Shown piece by piece: positions 8,361-17,057 of a stretch of DNA of 64,000 nt (positions are counted from its first letter, which is position 1; each line of letters opens with the position of its first letter). The notes beneath the pieces were generated by a model. It had not been told where the DNA came from. It searched no databases and saw only the letters and a list, made by a program, of their open reading frames with translations. The stretch covers positions 248,001 to 312,000 of the forward strand of contig JACKMU010000002.1 of the NCBI GenBank assembly GCA_024235215.1, read 5' to 3'. Both the position numbers and the translations under genes were made by a program. Source of the stretch: Chromatiaceae bacterium. Its GTDB lineage: Bacteria > Pseudomonadota > Gammaproteobacteria > Chromatiales > Chromatiaceae.

Positions 8361-9788
8361 CTACCAGTCAGCCGCCTCGGCGGCGACCCGTAGCGTGTTT
8401 GCCAACGCCTCCACCTCGGTCATTCCAGACAGGGGATTCATGAACACCAGGCGCAAGTACCAGCGACCGTTCAGCTGCGTCGTGGAGAGATAAAAAGTGC
8501 CATCGGCGATCATCCGGTCGCGGATGCGCAGATGCTCTTCGTTCCACTCCCGATAGGCAAAACAGAGGATGTTGCTCTGCGGTTCCACCGGACAGGAGAA
8601 GTCGGCTTGTGCCTGGAAATAATGATATGCCTCCAGCGCACGATCCGATTGCCGGTCGACGTATTCCGCCAATCCACGCTCACCCAGCGCGCCCAACACC
8701 ATGAACAGCCGCAATCCCAATGCAGCCTTGGTGCATTCTACGGTGCGATGAATGAGATCCACACCGGGTTGCCGTTTGGCATGAAACAGATAACTCGCCT
8801 CCTGATGAAACGCCCCTTCCAGGTCTCGGTGATCGCGCACCAGCACCGCGGCGCACAGCGGTGCCGTTCGGAGCATCTTGTGGGCATCCCAGATCAGCGA
8901 ATCGGCCCGCTCGATGCCGGCCAGCAACGCGCGCCGCTGCGGGGAGAGCAGCGCGCTGGCACCGTGTGCTCCGTCGACGTGAAACCAGATAGCATGCTCA
9001 CGGCAAAAGTCACCTATCTCCCGCAGCGGGTCGTAGCGTCCCACGGCGGTGCTGCAGGCATTGGCCACCAGTGCCATCGGCCTTCTTCCGTCGTCGCTGA
9101 CACGTCGCAGCGCAGCGGTGAGGCGATCCGCCTTCACCACGCCTGCCGCGTCCACCTCCAGCGGATAGATGGCGCGTTTCCCCAGGCCGAGAATTCCCGC
9201 AGCCCGCGCGATGGAGTAGTGCGATTGCACCGGCGCGAGCAGTGCCAGATCGCCCGGCACACCGGCTTCCCATACATTCGGAGCAATACGTGTGCGCGCG
9301 GCGATCAGCGCGGTGAGGTTCGCCAGCGAACCCCCATGAGTGAGTACACCGGCACCATGACTCCCTGGCATCCCTTCCCCCGGCACCGGCGGCATCGCCG
9401 CCCAGCCTGCCTTGCTCAGCATCCAGTTGATGATGAAATATTCGATGGCCGCCGCCGCAGGGCCCATCTCGTAGATTGCCATCGGGTTGTTGGTGAATCC
9501 GTCCACCATCGCCGCCAGTGATCCCGCGTAGTGCGGCACGGCGACCTGGTGGGCGAAATAGGCCGGATGATGCAAACGTGTCGTCGCAGCCAGATAGCGA
9601 TGGATAAACCCCTCCAAAGTCGCTCCGGTCAGCCCGCCGTTTGCGACATAGCGATCGAGACCGAGCTGTGCGATCAGTTCTGCCAGCCTGGGAAGCTGCA
9701 ACACCGGCTGGCGTTTTTGCCGTGACTCTTCGTGATACTGCTCCAACAGACGGATCAGTATCCCGGCATCCTGTTTGAAATCCACCAT
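8361..9788 (-). CDS. PLP-dependent group II decarboxylase / aspartate aminotransferase-fold enzyme
   Basis: A 475-residue cytoplasmic enzyme of the glutamate/aromatic/diaminobutyrate decarboxylase family. H190 (QSHYSIARAAGILGLG) is the cofactor-stacking histidine, HVDGAHG at 270-276 holds the PLP-pyridine aspartate (D272), and the Schiff-base lysine is K304 in DAHKML. The length matches the family. The start at 9788 has a GGAG upstream. The substrate cannot be read: 2,4-diaminobutyrate, glutamate, aspartate and sulfinoalanine decarboxylases share these motifs. It stands alone, divergent from yjbQ. Confidence 0.85.
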   Translation of the reverse strand: MVDFKQDAGILIRLLEQYHEESRQKRQPVLQLPRLAELIAQLGLDRYVANGGLTGATLEGFIHRYLAATTRLHHPAYFAHQVAVPHYAGSLAAMVDGFTNNPMAIYEMGPAAAAIEYFIINWMLSKAGWAAMPPVPGEGMPGSHGAGVLTHGGSLANLTALIAARTRIAPNVWEAGVPGDLALLAPVQSHYSIARAAGILGLGKRAIYPLEVDAAGVVKADRLTAALRRVSDDGRRPMALVANACSTAVGRYDPLREIGDFCREHAIWFHVDGAHGASALLSPQRRALLAGIERADSLIWDAHKMLRTAPLCAAVLVRDHRDLEGAFHQEASYLFHAKRQPGVDLIHRTVECTKAALGLRLFMVLGALGERGLAEYVDRQSDRALEAYHYFQAQADFSCPVEPQSNILCFAYREWNEEHLRIRDRMIADGTFYLSTTQLNGRWYLRLVFMNPLSGMTEVEALANTLRVAAEAADW

Positions 9789-9943
9789 TCATCTCCTACA
9801 GCGGGTTGTCGGTTCACGCTCTTGCACGCCACCAGGGTATAGCGTAAACCGGGTCGGATAGGCGCCCGATCGATCCCCAATCCAATCGAACTCATGCAAG
9901 GGGTATACTGCAGGTAAACCGGGATCGCTTCCAGGGGGTGATC

Positions 9944-10354
9944 ATGCAGGAAACCATCACCATCGCGACCGATCAGCGGGAGGTGCTGATCGACATTACC
10001 GACCAGGTGGCTGCGCTCGTTGCACGGAGCGGTATCCGCAGCGGCCTGGTCTCTCTGTATGCGCAGGGTGCCACCGCCGCTTTGATGATCCAGGAGAATT
10101 GGGATGACAGCGTACAGAGAGATGTGATCGACCTGTTACGCAAACTGATTCCGCGCGGGGTATGGCAGCACGATCGTCAGGATGGCAACGGTGATGCCCA
10201 CCTCAAGTCCGGTCTGGTCGGCCCGTCGGAGACGATTCCGGTGATCGACGGCAGACTGGGTCTCTCCCGTTGGCAGAATATCTTCTTCTGTGAATTCGAC
10301 GGACCGAGGGCGCAGCGAACGATCCTCTGCACCCTGTTGCGGGATGAGTGTTGA
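9944..10354 (+). CDS. yjbQ: YjbQ family protein (UPF0047, secondary thiamine-phosphate synthase-like)
   Basis: The 136-residue protein matches the UPF0047/YjbQ family: the central signature GNGDAHLKSGLVGPS with its metal-binding histidine and the C-terminal RWQNIFFCEFDGPR are clear. Family members have weak thiamine-phosphate synthase activity in vitro, but the physiological role is unsettled. I chose ATG 9944 because AGGGGG lies 5 bp upstream; a GTG at 9938 in the same frame overlaps that ribosome site and is less likely. It is monocistronic and divergent from the decarboxylase gene. Confidence 0.9.
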   Translation: MQETITIATDQREVLIDITDQVAALVARSGIRSGLVSLYAQGATAALMIQENWDDSVQRDVIDLLRKLIPRGVWQHDRQDGNGDAHLKSGLVGPSETIPVIDGRLGLSRWQNIFFCEFDGPRAQRTILCTLLRDEC

Positions 10355-10585
10355 AGGGATATTCGGTTATTGTCATGTAAACCCTGAAAAAGTTACCACC
10401 CGGATCAATCGTCAGATTTATCCAGCCTGCTTTATACGCCTTTACTGTCAGAAAACTTTACATTACGGTCACGTAGCATTTAGGCGGATCTCTTCACATT
10501 ACTTCAACTATCTGAAAAACATTACTTTAATTATTATGGTGTAAATATTGCATATAAATATCCCGGTATTAGTCGAATTTATAAC

Positions 10586-10604
10586 TTGGCACAGAAAGTT
10601 TTTT
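10586..10604 (+). promoter_or_regulatory. Half-conserved sigma-54-like promoter before PEP-CTERM gene
   Basis: A perfect -24 box TTGGCAC lies 54 bp before the PEP-CTERM start, but the -12 position reads TTTT instead of TTGC at the expected spacing. PEP-CTERM genes in several proteobacteria are driven by sigma-54 with the PrsK/PrsR two-component pair, which is why the half-site is worth recording. It may be coincidence. Confidence 0.3.
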
Positions 10605-10645
10605 GTCATCTGTCAAGCAACCAGCAAACAGGGAGTATTTAGATA

Positions 10646-11437
10646 ATGAATAACAAAACGAGGATTCTACCAGCGCTCTTGGCTATGGGGATGATATACA
10701 CTGGCTCCGCATCCGCAGTCATCCTGCACAATCAGAATGTAACGCCGGATGTCATATTCGGAAGCGGTAACTTAAACGGCTCCTTCACCACTGACCGGGC
10801 AAACGGTGTGGAGTTGGGATTGCGGGGCAAACTGCGTCACAACGCATCCGGTGCCCCAGAAAACACCTTTAATAGTAACGGCGACGGAACCTTCAGCTTT
10901 GCCGCTGGTGTTGCACCGACTCAAGCCTTTCCTACAGCTGTGTGGAGTTTTGAATGGTCAATCAACAGCAATTACGACGCTACAAGTGGGTACATGCTCG
11001 ACGGTCTCACCTACGCACTGGGTATTGACTCCGATCCGACACAAGGCACCAGTTTTTCGATACTAGACGTGATAAACGGTATCAATCCCGGTACCGGTTC
11101 TGTTTTTTGGGACCACTCGACTGGAAACAACAGCACCACTGCTGCTACTGACAGCATAGCCGCAGACGCAGCCAGTTATGCCAGTCTGATCAATACCAAT
11201 AACGTCGCACAGAATTCTTGGAAAGCACACTGGTTTCTTGCTGGCTTCGATCCTACTGTTGACGGTACTTACGACTTCTATCTCGCCGCATTTGACGGTG
11301 GTACGCAACTGGCTCGCACAGACATTCAGATCATCGTTGGTCAGGGAGGAGCAGCTGTTCCGGAACCAGTTACATTACTGTTGCTTAGTACCGGTCTCAT
11401 AGGTGTGGGCTACGCCAAAAAACGGCTAAAGAGCTAG
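10646..11437 (+). CDS. PEP-CTERM sorting-signal exported protein
   Basis: This 263-residue protein has an N-terminal signal peptide (MNKT..., cleavage near SASA-VIL) and a C-terminal tripartite PEP-CTERM signal: VPEP, then a hydrophobic helix TLLLLSTGLIGVGYA, then basic KKRLKS. The middle is a beta-rich, Asn/Thr/Gly-rich secreted domain without a motif I know. Such proteins are recognised by exosortase and processed to the surface or exopolysaccharide matrix. No exosortase gene is in this window. An A/T-rich 290-bp upstream region and a strong terminator downstream make it a single-gene unit. Confidence 0.9.
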   Translation: MNNKTRILPALLAMGMIYTGSASAVILHNQNVTPDVIFGSGNLNGSFTTDRANGVELGLRGKLRHNASGAPENTFNSNGDGTFSFAAGVAPTQAFPTAVWSFEWSINSNYDATSGYMLDGLTYALGIDSDPTQGTSFSILDVINGINPGTGSVFWDHSTGNNSTTAATDSIAADAASYASLINTNNVAQNSWKAHWFLAGFDPTVDGTYDFYLAAFDGGTQLARTDIQIIVGQGGAAVPEPVTLLLLSTGLIGVGYAKKRLKS

Positions 11438-11460
11438 CCTCATATCCACGACTATCATCG

Positions 11461-11495
11461 AACCCCGTTATGTACCTCCCCATAACGGGGTTTTT
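11461..11495 (+). terminator. Rho-independent terminator after PEP-CTERM gene
   Basis: A perfect 12-bp stem (AACCCCGTTATG / CATAACGGGGTT) with an 8-nt loop is followed by a run of five T, 23 bp after the stop of the PEP-CTERM gene. The complement also carries A-rich sequence, so it may act weakly in the other direction. Confidence 0.92.
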
Positions 11496-11651
11496 ATCGG
11501 CGCGCGGAGCAGCCACGTGTAGACCAAAGACTTCCTTTCGGATCACCTAAATCGCTTTTCGATCAATTGACTAAACTGCTGTCGAAAACGCTATCGAATT
11601 CGATGCCGCAGACGTGAAATCTGGGTTTCAAATTACGTCCCGCACCGAGGC

Positions 11652-11681
11652 AAAAAACTGGGGCGACCCACCAGCAGCCCC
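11652..11681 (-). terminator. Terminator of the urea/urease operon
   Basis: Reading the minus strand, GGGGC and GCCCC form a 5-bp GC stem around a 12-nt loop, followed by AG and six T. It lies about 27 bp beyond the ureG stop, at the end of the long urt-ure operon. The stem is short, so efficiency is uncertain. Confidence 0.6.
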
Positions 11682-11707
11682 TCGCGGTCAATGTACGGCG
11701 TTGCTTT

Positions 11708-12337
11708 TCAGCACGCTTGCGCCGCCTGCAACATCCCCTCATGCTCGATGAAGTCGATGATTGCATCGACCCCCTGCCCGCTCTTGAGGTTGCTGAACAC
11801 CCACGGGCGCTGTCCACGCATGCGCTTGGTATCGGCCTCCATCACTGCCAGTGACGCGCCCACGTAGGGTGCGAGATCGATCTTGTTGATCACCAGCAGA
11901 TCGGAGCGGGTGATGCCGGGTCCGCCCTTGCGGGGGATCTTCTCACCCTCGGCGACGTCGATGACGTAGATCGTCAGATCAGCCAGTTCCGGACTGAAGG
12001 TGGCCGACAGGTTGTCTCCGCCGCTCTCGATGAACACCAGATCGAGCGCCGGAAACCGTTGCTGCAGATCTTCGACCGCAGCCAGGTTCATCGATGCGTC
12101 CTCGCGAATCGCGGTGTGCGGGCAACCGCCGGTCTCGACACCGACGATGCGTTCGAATGGCAGCGCTTCGGCACGCATCAGGATCTGCGCGTCCTCCTGA
12201 GTATAGATGTCATTGGTCACCACCGCGATCTCGTAGCGGTCGCGCAGGCGTTTGCACAGCAGTTCGAGCAGTGCGGTCTTGCCGGAACCGACCGGCCCAC
12301 CCACACCGACACGCAGCGGCTGTCTGTCGTTGTTCAT
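11708..12337 (-). CDS. ureG: Urease accessory GTPase UreG
   Basis: A SIMIBI-class GTPase that delivers nickel to urease with GTP hydrolysis. The P-loop GGPVGSGKT, the metal-binding CPH motif (GVETGGCPHTAIRED), the ESGGDN switch and the NKIDL base-recognition motif are all present. I start it at ATG 12337 (MNNDRQ), which has AGGAGAG at good spacing; an upstream in-frame ATG at 12358 lacks this. It is the last gene of the urtABCDE-ureDABCEFG operon and should form the UreD-UreF-UreG maturation complex with its neighbours. Confidence 0.97.
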   Translation of the reverse strand: MNNDRQPLRVGVGGPVGSGKTALLELLCKRLRDRYEIAVVTNDIYTQEDAQILMRAEALPFERIVGVETGGCPHTAIREDASMNLAAVEDLQQRFPALDLVFIESGGDNLSATFSPELADLTIYVIDVAEGEKIPRKGGPGITRSDLLVINKIDLAPYVGASLAVMEADTKRMRGQRPWVFSNLKSGQGVDAIIDFIEHEGMLQAAQAC

Positions 12338-12408
12338 CTCTCTCCTCGTTCTGTGCACAGCGCAGTGGTTGCGCTGAATCGGAAAACCGCTCTCCCACGC
12401 CCTCGCTA

Positions 12409-13101
12409 CTAGGAGCGGAACAGCCGGGTGTACTGGGTCTCGTGGCGCGCGCTGGCGATCGCCAGCGCCGGTGCCCCGGCACCGATCTCTTCATCCGCCA
12501 ACTGCAAGGCTCGCGCGACCGCCGCTGGCAGCTGTGCGGCCAGTGCCAGCTGTACGCGCTGGCCATCGGTCTGGCCAAGCGGCACCAGCTTGACCGCTGC
12601 GGCGACCTGGCTCTCGAGCCAGGCCCAGGCGTAGCCGAGCAGACAAGCTTCGACAGCGATGCCCCAATGCACCGCAGCCAGTGCAAATGGCGCGGCTTGG
12701 CAGTGCAGCAGTTCGCTGCGCCAATCCACCGCTGCAGCGATAGCGAGATCGCGCAGCAGACTGACCAGGGCGCGCGCACGCTGCCGCTCCTCGGCGCGCA
12801 GTTCGCGGCTCTCCCGACTGGCGTAGAGTATTTTTCCCCAGCGTGCAAGCGCGGCTGGGTCGCGGCGCACACAGGCATCGTGCAGGCGCACCAGCACCGG
12901 CAGATCGAGATAACCCAGGCTCTCGTCGATCAGTCCTTCGAGCCAGTCGCCAAGACTCTCCGGGTCTTGCACCCAACCCGCCTCGATCGCCCATTCCAGG
13001 CCCTGCGAATAGGTGAAACCACCGATCGGCAGGGCCGGACTGACCAGCTGCATCAGGCGCAGATGGCAGAGCGCATCACCCCCGACAGGTTCAGTGGCCA
13101 T
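12409..13101 (-). CDS. ureF: Urease accessory protein UreF
   Basis: All-helical nickel-insertion chaperone of about 230 residues. The family N-terminus is visible as LMQLVSPALPIGGFTYSQGLEWAIE, in a segment that spans residues 15-40. The open frame runs far upstream across ureE in another frame, but that extension is not UreF-like. The start is taken at ATG 13101 (MATEPV); ATG 13113 is also possible. The gene overlaps the end of ureE by 11 bp, implying coupled translation. UreF bridges UreD and UreG during metallation of the urease active site. Confidence 0.95.
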   Translation of the reverse strand: MATEPVGGDALCHLRLMQLVSPALPIGGFTYSQGLEWAIEAGWVQDPESLGDWLEGLIDESLGYLDLPVLVRLHDACVRRDPAALARWGKILYASRESRELRAEERQRARALVSLLRDLAIAAAVDWRSELLHCQAAPFALAAVHWGIAVEACLLGYAWAWLESQVAAAVKLVPLGQTDGQRVQLALAAQLPAAVARALQLADEEIGAGAPALAIASARHETQYTRLFRS

Positions 13102-13594
13102 GGATAGCGTCATGCACAGGATCGTGGGAATGAGCCTGGTGGTCTCCCTGTGCATTACCGCCATAGGCGCCGGGCTCAGGTTGGAACGGTGCCTTGACAC
13201 AGACCGGCACGAGACCCAGACCACGCAGCATCTCGTCCAGCACATGGTCGTGCTGGTAACGCAGCAGCGCATGCTCGATCTGCAGTGCAACGTGGCGGTT
13301 GCCGAGATGGTAGCAGGCACGGGCCAGCAGATGGGGATCGTCACAACGCACCTCGGAGACGGTCTCGGCGGCGGCACGCACCACCACCACCAGCCCATCC
13401 GGACCAGCGAGCAGATCGCCGTCGCGCAGTGCCTCGCCGCGTGCCAGAAACACCCCGACCGCACGGCCGTCATCGAGGAGTGCCCGCTGACGGCTGCGCA
13501 GACGTCGCTCCAGCGGCAGGGTCAGACTGGCCCGCGCCACCCCGCGCTCGACCCGCTGGTCGAGTATCAGCAGCACATCGTTCCCGGCTGCCAT
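13091..13594 (-). CDS. ureE: Urease accessory metallochaperone UreE
   Basis: A 167-residue nickel metallochaperone. The peptide-binding N-terminal domain and metal-binding C-terminal domain are recognisable, with the family segment CYHLGNRHVALQIE and the downstream QHDHVL. The tail ends with several histidines (QGDHQAHSHDPVHDAIHGH), a short His-rich nickel-storage tail typical of many UreE. The ATG at 13594 shares its A with the stop of ureC (TGATG); a TTG one codon earlier is less likely. It supplies Ni(II) to UreG. Confidence 0.95.
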   Translation of the reverse strand: MAAGNDVLLILDQRVERGVARASLTLPLERRLRSRQRALLDDGRAVGVFLARGEALRDGDLLAGPDGLVVVVRAAAETVSEVRCDDPHLLARACYHLGNRHVALQIEHALLRYQHDHVLDEMLRGLGLVPVCVKAPFQPEPGAYGGNAQGDHQAHSHDPVHDAIHGH

Positions 13595-15297
13595 CAAAAC
13601 AGGAAGTAGCGCTGCGCCATCGGCAGCACCACGGCCGGCTCGCAGGTCAGCAGTTCCCCGTCGGCACGCACCTGGTAGGTCTGCGGATCGACCTCGATGG
13701 TCGGCTGCCAGTCGTTCAATACCATGTCACCCTTCCTCACGCCACGGCAGTTACGCACCACGCCGATCAGCGACTCGAGACCGAGGTGGCAATGCACATC
13801 GGCTTCGTACGCGGTCAGGGAGAGGAAGGTCATGCGCGTCGCGTGGCGTGCACCACCGATGGCGCCGAACATCGGCCGATAGTGTACCGGCTGCGGTGTT
13901 GGAATCGACGCGTTGGGATCGCCCATCGGCGCTGCGGCGATCAGACCAGACTTGATCACCAGGCTCGGTTTGGTACCGAAAAACGCCGGCCTCCACAGTA
14001 CCAGGTCGGCCAGTTTGCCGACCTCGACCGAGCCGACCTCGTGTGAGATACCGTGGGTGATGGCCGGATTGATGGTGTATTTGGCGATATACCGGCGCGC
14101 GCGCAGGTTGTCGTGGTGCGATGGGTCACCCTGCAGACTGCCCCGCTGTACCTTCATCTTGTGCGCCGTCTGCCAGGTGCGCGTGATCACTTCACCGACC
14201 CGTCCCATCGCCTGCGAATCGGACGAGATCATCGAAAAGGCACCGAGGTCGTGCAGGATATCCTCGGCAGCGATGGTCTCACGGCGGATGCGCGACTCGG
14301 CAAATGCGACATCCTCGGGGATCGAAGGCGACAGATGATGACAGACCATCAGCATATCGAGGTGTTCATCCACCGTGTTGACCGTGTACGGCCGGGTCGG
14401 ATTGGTCGATGAGGGAAGCACGTTGGCATAGCTGGCCGCTTTGATGATGTCAGGCGCATGCCCACCACCCGCCCCTTCGGTGTGATAGGTGTGGATCGTG
14501 CGCCCTGCGATTGCGGCCAGCGTCTCCTCGACGAAACCCGATTCATTCAGGGTGTCGGTATGGATCGCCACCTGCACGTCGAAGTTCTCGGCCACGGTCA
14601 GGCAGTTGTCTATCGCGGCCGGTGTCGTGCCCCAGTCCTCGTGCAGTTTCAGGCCGATCGCCCCGGCGGCTACCTGCTCGGAGAGCGGTCCCGGACGCGA
14701 GGCGTTGCCTTTGCCAAGGAAACCCAGGTTGACCGGCAATGCATCAGCCGCCTGCAGCATGCGCTGGATGTTCCACGGGCCCGGCGTGCAGGTGGTCGCG
14801 TTGGTGCCGGTCGCTGGCCCGGTACCACCGCCCAACAGGGTAGTCACCCCCGACATCAGCGCGTCGTCGATCTGCTGCGGACAGATGAAATGGATATGTG
14901 CGTCGATGCCGCCCGCAGTCAGGATCTGCCCCTCGCCGGCGACCGCCTCGGTACCCGGCCCGATCACGATATCGATACCGGGTTGCACATCCGGATTGCC
15001 GGCCTTGCCGATCGCGACGATGCGACCATTCTTGATACCGACGTCTGCCTTGACTACCCCCCAATGGTCCAGAATCAATGCGTTGGTAATAACCAGGTCG
15101 ACCACCTGGGCAGCCGGATGCTGGCTCTGTCCCATGCCGTCCCGGATCACCTTGCCACCCCCGAATTTGACCTCGTCGCCGTAGATGGTGTGGTCCTCCT
15201 CGACCTGGATGAGCAGATCGGTGTCGGCGAGTCGAACCCGGTCGCCGACAGTCGGTCCGTACATCTGTGCATAAGCCTGCCGGCTGATCTTCGTCAT
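13594..15297 (-). CDS. ureC: Urease alpha (catalytic) subunit UreC
   Basis: A 567-residue amidohydrolase that hydrolyses urea to ammonia and carbamate. All di-nickel ligands are visible: HIH at 134-136, the carbamylated lysine K217 in GLKLHEDWG, H246, H272, and the mobile-flap/acid-base histidine H320 in MVCHHLSP. The length equals the bacterial norm. It overlaps ureB by 4 bp and ureE by 1 bp. With UreA and UreB it forms the (alpha-beta-gamma)3 enzyme in the cytoplasm, fed by the UrtABCDE transporter encoded upstream in the same operon. Confidence 0.98.
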   Translation of the reverse strand: MTKISRQAYAQMYGPTVGDRVRLADTDLLIQVEEDHTIYGDEVKFGGGKVIRDGMGQSQHPAAQVVDLVITNALILDHWGVVKADVGIKNGRIVAIGKAGNPDVQPGIDIVIGPGTEAVAGEGQILTAGGIDAHIHFICPQQIDDALMSGVTTLLGGGTGPATGTNATTCTPGPWNIQRMLQAADALPVNLGFLGKGNASRPGPLSEQVAAGAIGLKLHEDWGTTPAAIDNCLTVAENFDVQVAIHTDTLNESGFVEETLAAIAGRTIHTYHTEGAGGGHAPDIIKAASYANVLPSSTNPTRPYTVNTVDEHLDMLMVCHHLSPSIPEDVAFAESRIRRETIAAEDILHDLGAFSMISSDSQAMGRVGEVITRTWQTAHKMKVQRGSLQGDPSHHDNLRARRYIAKYTINPAITHGISHEVGSVEVGKLADLVLWRPAFFGTKPSLVIKSGLIAAAPMGDPNASIPTPQPVHYRPMFGAIGGARHATRMTFLSLTAYEADVHCHLGLESLIGVVRNCRGVRKGDMVLNDWQPTIEVDPQTYQVRADGELLTCEPAVVLPMAQRYFLF

Positions 15298-15617
15298 CCC
15301 CTCGCCCCTCTGTCGAGCGCGCCCATCACCTGGCCGCGAAAACCATACACATAGCGGTCGCCGGCATAGGCGACCAGTTCAACTTCGCGCGTTTGGCCGG
15401 GCTCGAAGCGCACCGCGGTGCCGGCCGGAATATTGAGCCGGAAACCGCGCGCTGCGGCGCGATCGAATTGCAGTGCGCCGTTGGTCTCGAAAAAGTGGTA
15501 GTGCGAGCCGACCTGAATCGGCCGGTCGCCGGTGTTGGCCACCGACAACCTGATGGTTTTACGACCCACGTTGAGTTCGATCTCGCCGTCGGCCGGAATG
15601 ATTTCTCCTGGGATCAT
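15294..15617 (-). CDS. ureB: Urease beta subunit UreB
   Basis: The 107-residue beta subunit begins MIPGEIIPADGEIELN and has the conserved core GDRPIQVGSHYHFFETN and FRLNIPAGTAVRFEPG. I start it at ATG 15617, where the protein matches family N-termini; an upstream in-frame extension is not conserved-looking. It follows ureA after 45 bp and its stop overlaps the ureC start (ATGA). It is a structural part of the urease trimer. Confidence 0.97.
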   Translation of the reverse strand: MIPGEIIPADGEIELNVGRKTIRLSVANTGDRPIQVGSHYHFFETNGALQFDRAAARGFRLNIPAGTAVRFEPGQTREVELVAYAGDRYVYGFRGQVMGALDRGARG

Positions 15618-15662
15618 GGGGTTGCCTCGCAGTGAACAGGGAAAGAGTAACACGCCGGAGGG

Positions 15663-15965
15663 TCAGACGATCGGGTCATGTACCGTGACCAGTTTGGTGC
15701 CATCGGGAAAAGTCGCCTCGACTTGCACCTCGGGGATCAAATCGGCGATCCCGTCCATCACTTCGCCGCGACTCAGCAGCGTGCGACCATAGTCCATCAG
15801 TTCCGCGACCGAGCGCCCGTCGCGCGCACCTTCCAGGATTGCTGCGCTGATATAGGCGACCGCCTCCGGATAATTCAGTTTCAGCCCCCGCGCCTTGCGC
15901 CGTTCCGCCAGCAGTGCAGCGGTGAACAACAGCAGCTTGTCTTTCTCTCTCGGAGTCAGTTCCAT
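15663..15965 (-). CDS. ureA: Urease gamma subunit UreA
   Basis: The 100-residue gamma subunit begins MELTPREKDKLLLFTAALLA and carries LNYPEAVAYIS and GRTLLSRGEVMDGI, all hallmarks of the family. The length is exactly typical. It lies between ureD and ureB in the order D-A-B-C-E-F-G, usual for proteobacterial urease clusters. Confidence 0.98.
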   Translation of the reverse strand: MELTPREKDKLLLFTAALLAERRKARGLKLNYPEAVAYISAAILEGARDGRSVAELMDYGRTLLSRGEVMDGIADLIPEVQVEATFPDGTKLVTVHDPIV

Positions 15966-15996
15966 GGTGTTCGGCTCTCTCTATTTTCATTGTTTG

Positions 15997-16848
15997 TCAG
16001 GTAGCCCAGATACGCGGCACGCTGGGTGCACGCCCCAACGTCATCGGCCGCAACCGCTGCCACGCCGCCCGGAACAGACGGTGAGCAAGCTCGGTCGAGT
16101 CGCCCAGATAGCGCAGCACCAGCAGATCTTCGATCAGTGTGACGCCAGCGCTCACTGCGACGTCACTCCCGAGCAGGTCACGACAGGCGGCGATCTCGCG
16201 CGCGCCGGCGCCACTGATCACCAGCGTTCCGCAGACCGCAAGACCGGCCATCAGGGACCGGCGACGGCGGTTGTCCGGGTGCACGCGCAGACGATCGAGC
16301 AGCAGTGGCAACCCTTCGCGGTAAATCTCCAGCCGGCTGTCGACCTGTCCGGCGTCGAACACCTCACCGATCACCGGCCGGCCGAAGCAGTGCAGCTCCC
16401 ACAGTGCGCAAGCTGCGTTGCCGCACAGATCGATCCGGGTCTCGAGCTTCACCTCAGCCCCGGGGAAGTGGATACTCTCCTGTGGCAACCACTCCAGCGC
16501 TGCACCTTCGGCGACCGACAGGCGTTGCACTTGACTCGCCTCCAGCCCGGCGCTGCGGTAAAACTTGGTCGCACCCGGTGTGGTGACCAGTGCCTTGGCA
16601 CACTCACCCACGTCAACCAAAATCTGCAGTCTGTCGCCACCAACCACTCCACCGGGCGGGTGCAGCAGGTAGACGTGGCAGACATCCCCCTCAGGGTAGA
16701 AGGGGCGCTGCACCGCCAGCGGACCGTGCCGTTCGCGCTCCGCCAGCAGTGTGCGCCCGGGTGTGGCGCGCAATCCCAACCTCAGGCGCGCATGCCAGCC
16801 CTTACTGATGGCCGAGCGATCACCCTCTGCGCTAGTGGCAGCCTGCAC
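15997..16848 (-). CDS. ureD: Urease accessory protein UreD
   Basis: Scaffold that binds apo-urease and recruits UreF/UreG. Family features include the N-terminal GWHARLRLGL, the core YLLHPPGGVVGGD and TTPGATKFYRS, and the segment LEWLPQESIHFPGA. The frame is open from ATG 16956, but that start would overlap the small upstream gene by 89 bp and add a cysteine-rich extension foreign to UreD. GTG 16848, with AGGG upstream, gives 283 residues, the normal family length, so I prefer it. Confidence 0.9.
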   Translation of the reverse strand: MQAATSAEGDRSAISKGWHARLRLGLRATPGRTLLAERERHGPLAVQRPFYPEGDVCHVYLLHPPGGVVGGDRLQILVDVGECAKALVTTPGATKFYRSAGLEASQVQRLSVAEGAALEWLPQESIHFPGAEVKLETRIDLCGNAACALWELHCFGRPVIGEVFDAGQVDSRLEIYREGLPLLLDRLRVHPDNRRRRSLMAGLAVCGTLVISGAGAREIAACRDLLGSDVAVSAGVTLIEDLLVLRYLGDSTELAHRLFRAAWQRLRPMTLGRAPSVPRIWAT

Positions 16849-16867
16849 CTGGATGGCCCTGCGAGCG

Positions 16868-17038
16868 TCAGTCCGAACGGCGCGACCAGAGCGCAGCAAC
16901 CACGACGAGCAGAATCGGCAGCAACCATAGCAGCGTGCCGGCGTGCTCGGCCGCATGTTCTACGGCCGGCATATTGGAGAGGTGAGCCATGGCGAGACCG
17001 GGCAGCAGGGTCATGGTGGCAAAAACCGATCGCTTCAT
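16868..17038 (-). CDS. Small secreted/inner-membrane protein with His residues, in urease operon
   Basis: A 56-codon gene between urtE and ureD. Its ATG at 17038 has an excellent AGGAG 7 bp upstream. The product has a signal peptide (MKRSVFATMTLLPGLAMA), then a short segment with three histidines (HLSNMPAVEHAAEHAG), then one strong TM helix (LLWLLPILLVVVAALW) and a basic tail RRSD. Cleavage after AMA would expose an N-terminal histidine. The N-terminus recalls HupE/UreJ nickel permeases (signal peptide followed by His), but the rest of that family is absent. A role in nickel handling or urea-transporter assembly is only a guess. Gene position and ribosome site argue it is real. Confidence 0.75.
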   Translation of the reverse strand: MKRSVFATMTLLPGLAMAHLSNMPAVEHAAEHAGTLLWLLPILLVVVAALWSRRSD

Positions 17039-17057
17039 TGGATTCTCCTGTCAGGTG

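Noticed and set aside
12094..13107. 337-codon plus-strand frame
   Set aside because: Antisense to ureG and ureF, which carry unmistakable family motifs.
13102..13473. N-terminal extension of the ureF frame
   Set aside because: It overlaps ureE in another frame and reads as a Cys/Arg-rich shadow; UreF family length fits a start at 13101.
16849..16956. Longer ureD start at ATG 16956
   Set aside because: It would overlap the well-supported small gene and add a Cys-rich extension not seen in UreD; GTG 16848 gives the normal length.
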